Origin: Erysipelotrichaceae bacterium UBA1783
GTDB lineage: Bacteria; Bacillota_I; Bacilli_A; Erysipelotrichales; Erysipelotrichaceae
DNA: 11,675 nt
Assembly (NCBI GenBank): GCA_002315205.1
Contig: DCGH01000030.1
Coordinates: 5,283 to 16,957 of the forward strand
Reading direction: 5' to 3'
Shown here: positions 1 through 6,783 of the stretch, piece by piece
Layout of the letters: each line of letters opens with the position of its first letter
Position numbering within the stretch: position 1 is the stretch's first letter
Translations under genes and position numbers: made by a program
The notes under the pieces: generated by a model
Seen by the model: only the letters and a program-made list of their open reading frames with translations
The model's database searches: none
Told to the model about the DNA's origin: nothing

Positions 1-106
1 AGTTAAAATAACTAAAATCTCCAAATCTAATTTTAGTTAAAATCGCAACTGCAAAGATAATAGCGAATTTAATTAAAAATTCGTTAAATTTTTTATTTAC
101 TGGCAT
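1..106 (-). CDS. N-terminal fragment of an unidentified small or membrane-anchored protein, cut by the left edge
   Basis: Reading the minus strand from an ATG at 106-104 gives an open frame of 35 codons that stays open to the edge. It begins MPVNKKFNEF and continues with a hydrophobic stretch at about residues 11-25 (rich in I, F, A, V, L), then KIRFGDFSYFN. This looks like a basic N-terminus followed by one membrane segment. The start lies inside the last codons of fmt, giving a 10-nt overlap in a different frame, which is typical of translational coupling. The Shine-Dalgarno match is weak: GGGA about 10 nt upstream. I do not recognise the family. In other Bacillota fmt is often followed by rsmB or a zinc metallopeptidase gene, but nothing here identifies either. 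The alternative is chance openness in AT-rich intergenic sequence. Confidence 0.45.
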   Translation of the reverse strand, partial: MPVNKKFNEFLIKFAIIFAVAILTKIRFGDFSYFN

Positions 107-1029
107 ATAACATTATCCCAGTTTCTACCAGCACCATTTCTGAATTCCTTGGCAGTCATCTTGCTCTTTCCTTCTAACTGAAGCTGCTTAACAAGAATAA
201 CTCTATGGTCTACAACAAGACCAAGCTCCTTACCAACAAAGACAATTGTGCCATTGACATTGTTGTCAGTTATGTCTGTTTTCTCTACCTCATAGAATTT
301 AACCTTTTTACCATCAACTAAAACATAAGCGCATGGATTAGGGATTAAACCTCTAACTTGGTTATAAATCGTATCATAATCCTTTGATAAATCTACCTTT
401 TCCTCTTCCTTAGAGATATTGTAGCCAAAGGTTACTTCATCTTCATTCTGTTCTACCTTTTCATAGCTTTGGTCAATGATAGAAGGTAATGTATCAATCA
501 ATAGCTTTGTTCCAACCTCAATTAGCTTATCATGTAAGCTACCATAGGTGTCATTATCCTCAATGGTTACCTTTCCTTGAGAAATGATAGCACCTGCATC
601 CATCTTTCTTACCATTTCCATAATGGTAACTCCTGTTTCCTTTAATCCATCAATAATGGAATGCTGAATAGGAGCACCTCCTCTAAGCTTTGGTAATAAG
701 GATGCATGAACATTAATACAACCAAGTCTTGGTAATTCTAGTAATGCCTTTGGAATAATCTGTCCATAAGCACAGGTAACAATTAAATCAGGATTCAGTT
801 CTACAATTCGAGAATAATCCTCTTTGATATTAATTGGCTGAATAACCTCAATTCCTTGCTCTAATGCATATTCCTTAACAGGACAGGCTGTAATAATCTG
901 TTTTCTTCCTACCGCCTTATCGGGCTGTGCTACCACACCAATTACTTCATAATCATTTTCAACTAAGCATCTTAGTATTTCTTTGCCGAATACAGGCGTA
1001 CCCATAAACACAATTCTAATCTTATTCAT
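97..1029 (-). CDS. fmt: Methionyl-tRNA formyltransferase
   Basis: This cytosolic enzyme transfers a formyl group from 10-formyltetrahydrofolate to Met-tRNAfMet, making the initiator tRNA for bacterial translation. The 310-residue product has the usual length. The N-terminal Rossmann-type formyltransferase domain (about 1-190) opens with RIVFMGTPVFG and carries the signature SLLPKLRGGAPIQ (110-122). The catalytic triad of the family is visible as Asn106, His108 and Asp144 (in MDAGAI). The C-terminal tRNA-binding OB-like domain covers about 205-305. I chose the ATG at 1029 over the in-frame ATG at 1041 (four extra residues, MVIY) because GGTGAT lies just upstream of 1029 at ribosome-binding distance, and because a TATAAT box at 1047-1052 leaves almost no leader for the upstream ATG. 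def, often adjacent in other species, is not next to it here. The gene is divergent from rpsT. Confidence 0.96.
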   Translation of the reverse strand: MNKIRIVFMGTPVFGKEILRCLVENDYEVIGVVAQPDKAVGRKQIITACPVKEYALEQGIEVIQPINIKEDYSRIVELNPDLIVTCAYGQIIPKALLELPRLGCINVHASLLPKLRGGAPIQHSIIDGLKETGVTIMEMVRKMDAGAIISQGKVTIEDNDTYGSLHDKLIEVGTKLLIDTLPSIIDQSYEKVEQNEDEVTFGYNISKEEEKVDLSKDYDTIYNQVRGLIPNPCAYVLVDGKKVKFYEVEKTDITDNNVNGTIVFVGKELGLVVDHRVILVKQLQLEGKSKMTAKEFRNGAGRNWDNVICQ

Positions 1030-1046
1030 ATATATCACCATTTAAC

Positions 1047-1052
1047 ATTATA
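1047..1052 (-). promoter_or_regulatory. Probable -10 box of the fmt promoter
   Basis: On the minus strand the sequence is TATAAT, followed 7 nt later by GGTGAT and then the fmt ATG at 1029. This predicts a very short leader that starts near the ribosome-binding site. I see no good -35 box: the region at the right distance is only T-rich. The perfect -10 hexamer in the only gap upstream of fmt supports it, but AT-rich sequence produces such hexamers by chance. Confidence 0.5.
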
Positions 1053-1111
1053 CACGAAATTTATATAATTAAAAATAATGCAAAATAATTAAATATTCAT
1101 TTAGTTTTTTA

Positions 1112-1140
1112 TTGCTTTTTAGACACCTATTTGATAGAAT
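1112..1140 (+). promoter_or_regulatory. Probable sigma-A-type promoter of rpsT
   Basis: TTGCTT (1112-1117) and TAGAAT (1135-1140) are separated by exactly 17 nt, the preferred spacing for the housekeeping sigma factor. Each differs from consensus at one or two positions. The leader would be about 35 nt and includes the strong ribosome-binding site AAGGAGGG at 1168-1175, 6 nt before the rpsT ATG. Confidence 0.7.
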
Positions 1141-1181
1141 AAACCTTGCGAAAAGCAAAAAGAATTTAAGGAGGGCAATTT

Positions 1182-1445
1182 ATGCCAAATATCAAGTCAC
1201 AGAAGAAGCGTGCTGTTACTAACTTAAAGACTAATGAACGCAATAAGGCGCTTAAGACAACATTAAAGACTTCAATCAAGAAGGTTTTAGCTGCTGTTGA
1301 AGCAAAGAATAAGGAAGCTGCAGTTTCTGCATTCAATGCTTGCGTTTCAGAATTAGACAAGTCAGTAACAAATGGTATTCATCATAAGAACTATGCTAGC
1401 CGTCAGAAGAGCCGTTTAGCAAAGCTAGTTAACACTTTAGACTAA
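1182..1445 (+). CDS. rpsT: Small-subunit ribosomal protein S20 (bS20)
   Basis: This is a primary 16S rRNA-binding protein of the 30S subunit. The 87-residue product has the standard length. It is highly basic and mostly helical, with the family N-terminus MPNIKSQKKR and the conserved C-terminal part HHKNYASRQKSRLAKLVN. The start is set by AAGGAGGG, 6 nt upstream of the ATG. It is the only plus-strand gene in the window. It has its own promoter and terminator, and it converges on the long minus-strand run. In B. subtilis rpsT also lies next to holA in the opposite orientation; here a serine dehydratase gene separates them. Confidence 0.97.
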   Translation: MPNIKSQKKRAVTNLKTNERNKALKTTLKTSIKKVLAAVEAKNKEAAVSAFNACVSELDKSVTNGIHHKNYASRQKSRLAKLVNTLD

Positions 1446-1466
1446 TTTAATTGAATACTTTAGCAT

Positions 1467-1495
1467 AAAAGAGCCATCATTGAATGGCTTTTTTT
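1467..1495 (+). terminator. Intrinsic terminator of rpsT
   Basis: The stem AGCCAT (1472-1477) pairs with ATGGCT (1484-1489) around the loop CATTGA, and a run of seven T follows (1489-1495). The preceding AAAAG can extend the stem against the T-run. It begins 21 nt after the rpsT stop codon. The minus-strand reading has a shorter T-run (TCTTTT), so it may also stop transcripts from the other side weakly. Confidence 0.9.
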
Positions 1496-1510
1496 ATTTC
1501 TCTTTAAATC

Positions 1511-1535
1511 AAAAAAGAAGTCATTTCAGACTTCT
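1511..1535 (-). terminator. Intrinsic terminator of the minus-strand operon
   Basis: On the minus strand, AGAAGTC (1535-1529) pairs perfectly over 7 bp with GACTTCT (1522-1516) around a 6-nt loop, followed by a T-run that reads TTTTT from 1515 to 1511. It begins 3 nt after the serine dehydratase stop codon and closes the run of minus-strand genes. The plus-strand reading ends in TCTCTTTT, so some activity in that direction is possible. Confidence 0.88.
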
Positions 1536-1538
1536 CTT

Positions 1539-2756
1539 TTAACAATTTATGGTTTTGTTACCTAATGGAACAGTTTCTGCTAATCCACCTAGGGATGTTT
1601 CTCTTAGCTCCATTGGAATCATATTTCCAGTTAATTTCATGGTTGAAACAATCATATCAAAGGTAACCTTGTTTTCTTTTAGTTCTCCAAGATACTTTGC
1701 ATATACCATAGCATCCAGGCTTCTTAATACACCAACACCATTTCGTTCAATGCATGGAACCTGAACATAACCACCAACAGGATCACATGTTAATCCTAAA
1801 TTATGTTCCATCGCAATTTCAGCAGCATATTCAATCTGCTTATTACTCAATCCTTCCAGGTAGCTGACAAAGGCAGCCCCCATAGCGCATGCTGTTCCTA
1901 CCTCAGCCTGGCAGCCACCAGCAGCGCCTGAAATTGTAGCATTTGTTTTTACAATATTTCCAAAAACACCACTAACCGCTAATCCATCTGCAAGCTGATT
2001 ATAATCAAATCCCTTGTCATAGTAGAAATTGACTAATCCACTTAGGATACCACAGCTTCCTAAGGTTGGTGCCGTAACTACAATGCCACCAGAAGCATTT
2101 TGTTCCATTGCTGCATAAACATAAGAAGAAACTAATAGCTTTTCCTTTATAACAGGATCATCTACTTTTTTACAGCTTTCAAACATATCTTTAGCAATCT
2201 TTTTTAGCTGTAAAGGACCAGGAAGAATGCCTTCCTTTTGTAATCCTTCATCCACTGATGCTAACATTTTCCTTGCAACAGTTAATAAATATTCATGAAC
2301 ATCTGGTTCATAATGATTGACATAGTCAACAATTGAACAATTGTTTTCTTTACAATAATTCATAATTTCCTCTAAAGAGGTTTGTGGGTATACCATTGGA
2401 TCTACCAGCTCTTTAATGCCTTCAACCTGAATAGCACCACCACCAACTGAATAAATATAAAGAGTGTTTACTTCATTACCATCATCGATACAGCTAAAAA
2501 TAAGTGTATTTGGATGCTTTCCCTGAATAAGATAATTAAATTCTATTTCTACATTTCGTTCACCAAAAACACTTTTGGCAATTGCATCCGACATATGCCC
2601 TTTACCTGTTAAGGCTAATGATCCAGTTAAGCGAACCTTATAGTTTTCATAATTGGGATATTGCTGAAGATAGTAAAGGCAGGCATTTTGAACACCTATG
2701 GTATGTGAGCTACTTGGTCCTGGACCAATTCGATATAATTCTCTCAAGGATTCCAT
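1539..2756 (-). CDS. sdaA: L-serine ammonia-lyase (dehydratase), single-chain iron-sulfur type
   Basis: It converts L-serine to pyruvate and ammonia using a [4Fe-4S] cluster. The two domains are fused in one 405-residue chain: the beta domain (about 1-150) with the hallmark GPSSSHT at 13-19, and the alpha domain (about 175-400). Three cysteines in the conserved cluster positions are visible: Cys282 (GGCQAEVG), Cys324 (TCDPVGG) and Cys335 (VPCIERN). The last residue, Cys405, is also a cysteine; in the Legionella enzyme of this family the C-terminal cysteine reaches into the active site and binds the fourth iron. The protein is somewhat shorter than E. coli SdaA (about 454 residues), and B. subtilis splits the two domains into sdaAA and sdaAB. 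The ATG sits 1 nt after the holA stop, with AAGGAG (2767-2762) inside the holA end, so translation is probably coupled. It is the last gene before the operon terminator. The symbol is by analogy. Confidence 0.93.
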   Translation of the reverse strand: MESLRELYRIGPGPSSSHTIGVQNACLYYLQQYPNYENYKVRLTGSLALTGKGHMSDAIAKSVFGERNVEIEFNYLIQGKHPNTLIFSCIDDGNEVNTLYIYSVGGGAIQVEGIKELVDPMVYPQTSLEEIMNYCKENNCSIVDYVNHYEPDVHEYLLTVARKMLASVDEGLQKEGILPGPLQLKKIAKDMFESCKKVDDPVIKEKLLVSSYVYAAMEQNASGGIVVTAPTLGSCGILSGLVNFYYDKGFDYNQLADGLAVSGVFGNIVKTNATISGAAGGCQAEVGTACAMGAAFVSYLEGLSNKQIEYAAEIAMEHNLGLTCDPVGGYVQVPCIERNGVGVLRSLDAMVYAKYLGELKENKVTFDMIVSTMKLTGNMIPMELRETSLGGLAETVPLGNKTINC

Positions 2757-2757
2757 A

Positions 2758-3801
2758 TTAACTCCTTACAGCGTTGATAATGAATAATTCAACGCCAGTC
2801 ACAGCATCAATTCTACCAGTTTTAACTTTCTGATCCAAATCTGATAAATCATTTAATAATTTTAAATAATCCTTACTGGTATTATAAGCAGAATTCTCTA
2901 ATGTAATTTGAACTCTATAAGCATTTACGTTATTTAGCTCTGAGGCAATCTCATTTAGACTATATCTATGCTCCTGTAATATTTTACATTGACACATAAA
3001 TCTGAATTGTCCTGCCAATAAACCAATTAATGGAATAGAAACATATTTATCATTGACTAATAAATCATGATAAATAGAAAGAGCTAATGATAGGTTTCTT
3101 TTAATAACAGCATTTGATAGCTGGAATACATCGTCCTCTAATGGTTTAGTGACAATTTCTTTAATGACAGCTACAGTTATTTTTTCTGGATATAATGTCA
3201 GTTTTTCTAACTCTCTTTTCCAGTTTTCAATATCTAATGGTAATCGGTTAAATAGCTCTTTTAATGATGCATTGTCTAATCTGATGTTTCTTTTCTGAAG
3301 ATCAGAACGTACAATAATCTGGAATTCCTCTTGCTTTACCTTAGCAAACTCCTCATGTAGCATAACCTTTGACAAACGTGAAAATACAGCATTTTTTCCT
3401 AAGTCCTTATCTACAACAATAATTAATGTTGTAGCATCATTTGGTTGTGATAAATAATCCAATAGCTTTGTAATGGCTTTTTCATTTTCAGAGCTTTCCT
3501 TCTTTTCAGAATAAATCTCCAATTCATTATTTACAGTTTCATCTTTATCAGTATTCTGATCCTTCTTTTCCTGCTGTTTTTTAACCTTGATAAATCTCGG
3601 ATTTTCATAGATAACAACCTTTTTTTCCGTGAAGAAAGAAAGCATTGTACAATCGTCAATCACTGCTTCGACAGACAATCCTTCAATATCATTATAGACA
3701 GAAATAGCCATATCATTATCTTTACCAATCGTATCCTTAATGATCTGCTTTTTTCTCTCATTTAATCTGTATGATTCAGAACCTGTTAATAGATAATTCA
3801 T
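2758..3801 (-). CDS. holA: DNA polymerase III delta subunit (clamp loader)
   Basis: The delta subunit opens the beta sliding clamp during clamp loading by the DnaX complex. The 347-residue product has the family start (MNYLLTGSESYRLNERK) and a diverged AAA+ fold without a functional ATPase site. The N-terminal part covers about 1-140, including EAVIDDCTMLSFFTEKKVVI at 45-64. A middle domain follows (about 140-215, with DIENWKRELEKLTLY), then the C-terminal oligomerisation domain (about 220-345, with LIGLLAGQFRFM). Residues about 73-108 form a low-complexity insert rich in Lys, Glu, Asp and Asn, just where the N-terminal domain has a loop in relatives. GGTGA lies 4 nt upstream of the ATG. The holA position directly after comEC is conserved in B. 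subtilis and many other Bacillota. Confidence 0.92.
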   Translation of the reverse strand: MNYLLTGSESYRLNERKKQIIKDTIGKDNDMAISVYNDIEGLSVEAVIDDCTMLSFFTEKKVVIYENPRFIKVKKQQEKKDQNTDKDETVNNELEIYSEKKESSENEKAITKLLDYLSQPNDATTLIIVVDKDLGKNAVFSRLSKVMLHEEFAKVKQEEFQIIVRSDLQKRNIRLDNASLKELFNRLPLDIENWKRELEKLTLYPEKITVAVIKEIVTKPLEDDVFQLSNAVIKRNLSLALSIYHDLLVNDKYVSIPLIGLLAGQFRFMCQCKILQEHRYSLNEIASELNNVNAYRVQITLENSAYNTSKDYLKLLNDLSDLDQKVKTGRIDAVTGVELFIINAVRS

Positions 3802-3816
3802 AATTTCACCATCACT

Positions 3817-3825
3817 ATTATAGCA
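3817..3825 (-). promoter_or_regulatory. Possible extended -10 promoter in front of holA
   Basis: The minus strand reads TGCTATAAT across the comEC stop codon and the gap, a perfect extended -10 element (TG, one base, TATAAT). Seven nucleotides later comes GGTGA and then the holA ATG. No -35 box stands at 16-18 nt; TTGGCT at 19 nt is the best candidate. It could give holA and the serine dehydratase expression independent of the competence genes. This rests on sequence only. Confidence 0.4.
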
Positions 3826-3827
3826 TA

Positions 3828-5753
3828 CTATTGGACTAACAAGCCAAACTGTCCTCTAGAAGTTTGATAAATCATAAATTTATGAAAAATGTAGAAACGA
3901 ATCGCACCACTATCAGATGTTTTCAGATAATCAATATCATACTTCTCTAATCTTGATAATACCTCATCGGATGGATGACCATAACGATTATTATAGCTAA
4001 CTGAAATAATGCCAAAGCGAACTGCACAGTTTCGGAAAAACTGATCGCTACTAGCAGTATTTGAACCATGATGAGATAGCTTTAAAACATCAATAGTTAA
4101 GCTATCATACAGTTCAACCAAATCCTTCTCTACTGTTGAACTAATATCCCCTGTAAACAAGAAATGAAATCCATTAATCTCAATATAAGAAATTAAAGAG
4201 TTATCGTTAATGTCTTCATAGATATTCATATATAACGGATCTAAAATGTTTAAATGATGAAATTGAATACATTGCTGCTTTAGGGTATAAATATTTCCAA
4301 CATCAAAAAGCTCCACCAGTCGTTTTAAACCGCCAGAATGATCGTAGTCTTCATGAGATATGATGACCTCTACACTTTTTAAGCTCGATTGATTCAGATA
4401 AGGGACAAGTATATCTTTGGCAATATCTTTATATACATTGCCACAGACATCAATCATTAGACAATCTGAAGAAAATGGTTCTGTAATAATGGCACAATCT
4501 CCTTGACCTACATCAAGGAATGTAACAGTATAAATTGGTGACAATAACGAAGCGTTACAGCTTATTGTTATAGCAATAAAAAAATACAAAACATATTTAT
4601 ACCTTTTGTATGCATTATATTGGTATATAAGAAGTAGAATCACCATCATTACAATCAATACTGGCTTTCCAGTAACAACCAATGAATAATCATGTTCCAA
4701 TGAATTCAAATACCAATATAAAAGGTTATCTAATGGTATTGGGATTTTAACGAGAGAAACAATCATCGCCAAAATATAGATCATACCACTGAAAATGCGA
4801 TAAATTTTAAACATTACAACCTCTATCACATCCACAGAACCATTAAAATACAGTTGTAAAGCAACGATATACATTGTATTACTTAATATATTTTGCTCTT
4901 TTTTAAATAAATTAAGTATTCTAATTCCTACTGGAATAAGAAAAGCCATTGCTTTCACATAATATGGGCGATATATGCATAATGCGATAATATAGAATCC
5001 TACTTTATCTCTTCTGTCTTTAATCAGATATTCTATGATTAATCCAATCAATACTCTGACAAAACCATAGCTGAAATGAAAAAAGACAGAAAGTATAAAG
5101 GTGAACAGAATTGTCAGCTGTAAGGTTTTTTTAGGATATAAATATTTGGATATCAGCTTTCTGATGAAATGAATAAAAAAGGATATTTGCATAGAAGAAG
5201 CAAATACCAGATAGCTGTTTTCACTTTCTACAGCAATTCCTTTACCAAACAATACCGAATTTGCCCATTGATTAATCGATTCATTTCCTTCATAAAGCTT
5301 TTGTCGTAAAGAATGAGTCGCTGGGATAATAGAAAAATTATCATATGTAATCTGGCCAACAATGTTATTTCCTTTACAATAGCTTTCAAATGTTGTTGTT
5401 GAAAAATTACTATAGGAATGTATTTTTTTAATTTCTGAATTAATAATTACTTCATCATCTAGCTTTGCATTATCTAAACCATAAACAATCACTGAGTACA
5501 AATGGTTATTTACTATACAATAATTATCTTTAATCTGACAAATATGACCTTTACCAAAGTAATTGGCATTCAAAGGAATTGAAGCTATAATTAAAACAAC
5601 CAAGAAGCATTCCACTACAATTGTTTTAAGCTCTGTAAATAAATAACGAAAAAGAATCGACAAAGCTATAGCAGCAACAATTCTTATCTTAAAGCTATCA
5701 ATCATACAAATCAGAATATAGAAAATACCTATGATTAAATATCTCGATTTCAT
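3828..5753 (-). CDS. comEC: ComEC/Rec2-family DNA uptake channel with metallo-beta-lactamase domain
   Basis: ComEC is the membrane channel through which single-stranded DNA enters the cell during natural transformation. Numbering is from the ATG at 5753. There are about three N-terminal membrane segments (to about 62), a soluble OB-like region (about 63-155), a Competence-type membrane domain (about 175-402), then a metallo-beta-lactamase domain. That domain keeps all its motifs: LDVGQGD (413-419), SHEDYDHSGG (466-475), TGD (534-536), LSHHGS (559-564) and YGHP (591-594). The 641 residues are short against about 776 in B. subtilis, and the loss is in the membrane domain, where the usual SGLH motif reads SSMQ (187-190). 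The ATG overlaps the comEA stop as ATGA; a TTG two codons upstream is possible but less likely. No strong Shine-Dalgarno is seen, so coupling to comEA is expected. Confidence 0.9.
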   Translation of the reverse strand: MKSRYLIIGIFYILICMIDSFKIRIVAAIALSILFRYLFTELKTIVVECFLVVLIIASIPLNANYFGKGHICQIKDNYCIVNNHLYSVIVYGLDNAKLDDEVIINSEIKKIHSYSNFSTTTFESYCKGNNIVGQITYDNFSIIPATHSLRQKLYEGNESINQWANSVLFGKGIAVESENSYLVFASSMQISFFIHFIRKLISKYLYPKKTLQLTILFTFILSVFFHFSYGFVRVLIGLIIEYLIKDRRDKVGFYIIALCIYRPYYVKAMAFLIPVGIRILNLFKKEQNILSNTMYIVALQLYFNGSVDVIEVVMFKIYRIFSGMIYILAMIVSLVKIPIPLDNLLYWYLNSLEHDYSLVVTGKPVLIVMMVILLLIYQYNAYKRYKYVLYFFIAITISCNASLLSPIYTVTFLDVGQGDCAIITEPFSSDCLMIDVCGNVYKDIAKDILVPYLNQSSLKSVEVIISHEDYDHSGGLKRLVELFDVGNIYTLKQQCIQFHHLNILDPLYMNIYEDINDNSLISYIEINGFHFLFTGDISSTVEKDLVELYDSLTIDVLKLSHHGSNTASSDQFFRNCAVRFGIISVSYNNRYGHPSDEVLSRLEKYDIDYLKTSDSGAIRFYIFHKFMIYQTSRGQFGLLVQ

Positions 5754-6223
5754 AAACAAATATAATCTCTCATCTTTTCTAGCTTTTTTTCTCCAATCCC
5801 TTTGACATTGGTTAGCTCCTCAATAGATTGAAAAGGACCGTTTTGTTCTCTATATTCGATTATTTTATCAGCAGTAGATGGACCAACAGAAGGAATTTGA
5901 ACTAATTGTTCTTTATCTGCAGTATTAATTGATATTCTGATTGTTTCCACCTTTTTTGGAATAACAATTACATCATGATTTGCTAATAAGGAAGATAAAT
6001 TGATACTTGAGATATCACTTTCATCATTTAGCTGAGCAATAGCTAATAAATCATCAATACTGCTTCCTGTTTGAAGTGTATATACTCCTGGATTTTTTAC
6101 TTCTCCTTTCACCTCAACTGAAATTGTATTGCTTTTTAAGGATAATAAAGAAGCTGTACTATTTTCAGGTACAGCTACAAATGCAAGCATAATAAAAAGG
6201 AACACATAATATAGCTTTTTCAT
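5750..6223 (-). CDS. comEA: ComEA-family DNA receptor (SLBB plus helix-hairpin-helix)
   Basis: ComEA is a membrane-anchored protein on the outer face of the membrane that binds incoming double-stranded DNA and passes it to ComEC. The 157 residues show an N-terminal hydrophobic anchor (about 4-18) and an SLBB domain (about 34-90, with VEVKGEVKNPGVYTL). A DNA-binding module with two helix-hairpin-helix motifs follows: SINTADKEQL then IPSVGPSTADKI (110-121), and NVKGIGEKKLEKM (139-151). It lacks a long linker between anchor and domains. The only ATG (6223) has a poor ribosome-binding site: AAGGA lies 14 nt away, and the same AAGGAAC word occurs again 17 nt further upstream. comEB, which separates comEA and comEC in B. 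subtilis, is absent; the two genes overlap by 4 nt. Confidence 0.93.
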   Translation of the reverse strand: MKKLYYVFLFIMLAFVAVPENSTASLLSLKSNTISVEVKGEVKNPGVYTLQTGSSIDDLLAIAQLNDESDISSINLSSLLANHDVIVIPKKVETIRISINTADKEQLVQIPSVGPSTADKIIEYREQNGPFQSIEELTNVKGIGEKKLEKMRDYICL

Positions 6224-6255
6224 ACTATATAATATGTTCCTTGATTGAAAGTTCC

Positions 6256-6732
6256 TTATTTAATTTCTAAGATCTTTACCTTATACATATGCTGAACGTT
6301 AACTGTTACAGTTTCGCCAACCTTACGATCTAATAAAGCCTTTGCTAATGGAGTTTCATTTGATAGCTTACCATTAATTGGGTCAGCTTCAACTGTACCA
6401 ACAATTGAGTAAGTTTCCTTTTCATTTTCATCTAGTGTTAAGATAGTAACTACTGAACCAAGCTTAACAACCTTCTTGCCCTTTGTCTTTGAATCAGAAA
6501 TGATTTCAAGATTTTCAAGCATGTAGTCTAATTCTTTGATTCTAGCTTCTACTCTAGCCTGATGATCTCTAGCAGCATCATAATCAGCATTTTCTGATAA
6601 GTCGCCCTGAGCTCTAGCTGCTTTTAATTCTTCAATAACTGCTGCACGTTCAACGTGTACTAAATGATCATATTCTTCTTCTAACGCCTTCTTACCTTCT
6701 TCGGTAACAACGGTTTTTTTCTTTTCTTCCAT
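6256..6732 (-). CDS. greA: Transcription elongation factor GreA
   Basis: GreA enters the secondary channel of RNA polymerase and stimulates cleavage of backtracked RNA, which restarts stalled complexes. The 158-residue length matches E. coli GreA. The N-terminal coiled coil (about 8-80) carries the conserved tip GDLSENADYDAARD (43-56), with the acidic catalytic pair visible as Asp44 and Glu47. The C-terminal FKBP-like domain (about 85-158) includes GSVVTI and the conserved NETPLAKALLDRKVGE. The start has AGGAG 8-9 nt upstream. It follows udk as in B. subtilis, but a good promoter lies in the 47-nt gap, so it probably also heads a transcript that includes comEA, comEC, holA and the serine dehydratase gene. 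Confidence 0.96.
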   Translation of the reverse strand: MEEKKKTVVTEEGKKALEEEYDHLVHVERAAVIEELKAARAQGDLSENADYDAARDHQARVEARIKELDYMLENLEIISDSKTKGKKVVKLGSVVTILTLDENEKETYSIVGTVEADPINGKLSNETPLAKALLDRKVGETVTVNVQHMYKVKILEIK

Positions 6733-6755
6733 AATTGCACACTCCTACCTGTTGT

Positions 6756-6783
6756 ATTATATCACAAAGTTGATTAAAATCAA
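6756..6783 (-). promoter_or_regulatory. Probable promoter of greA and downstream genes
   Basis: On the minus strand, TTGATT (6783-6778) and TATAAT (6761-6756) are 16 nt apart, and TGA immediately precedes TATAAT, giving an extended -10. The -35 box overlaps the stop codon of udk. Predicted transcription would start about 15-20 nt before the greA start and include its ribosome-binding site. Confidence 0.65.

Noticed and set aside
1141..1175. Possible leader structure masking the rpsT ribosome-binding site (CCTT pairing with AAGG, and TTGC with GCAA)
   Set aside because: Each pairing is only 4 bp and neither resembles a known S20 autoregulatory element; chance pairing is as likely.
1166..1360. 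Minus-strand open frame of 64 codons opposite rpsT
   Set aside because: It is antisense to S20 and even covers its ribosome-binding site; it is a mirror frame.
1549..1764. Plus-strand open frame of 71 codons opposite the serine dehydratase gene
   Set aside because: It mirrors conserved alpha-domain sequence on the other strand and has no independent signal.
6770..6783. Inverted repeat TTGATT-AA-AATCAA overlapping the greA -35 box and the udk stop
   Set aside because: It could be an operator, but a 6-bp AT-rich half-site is expected often by chance here and no second copy was noticed.
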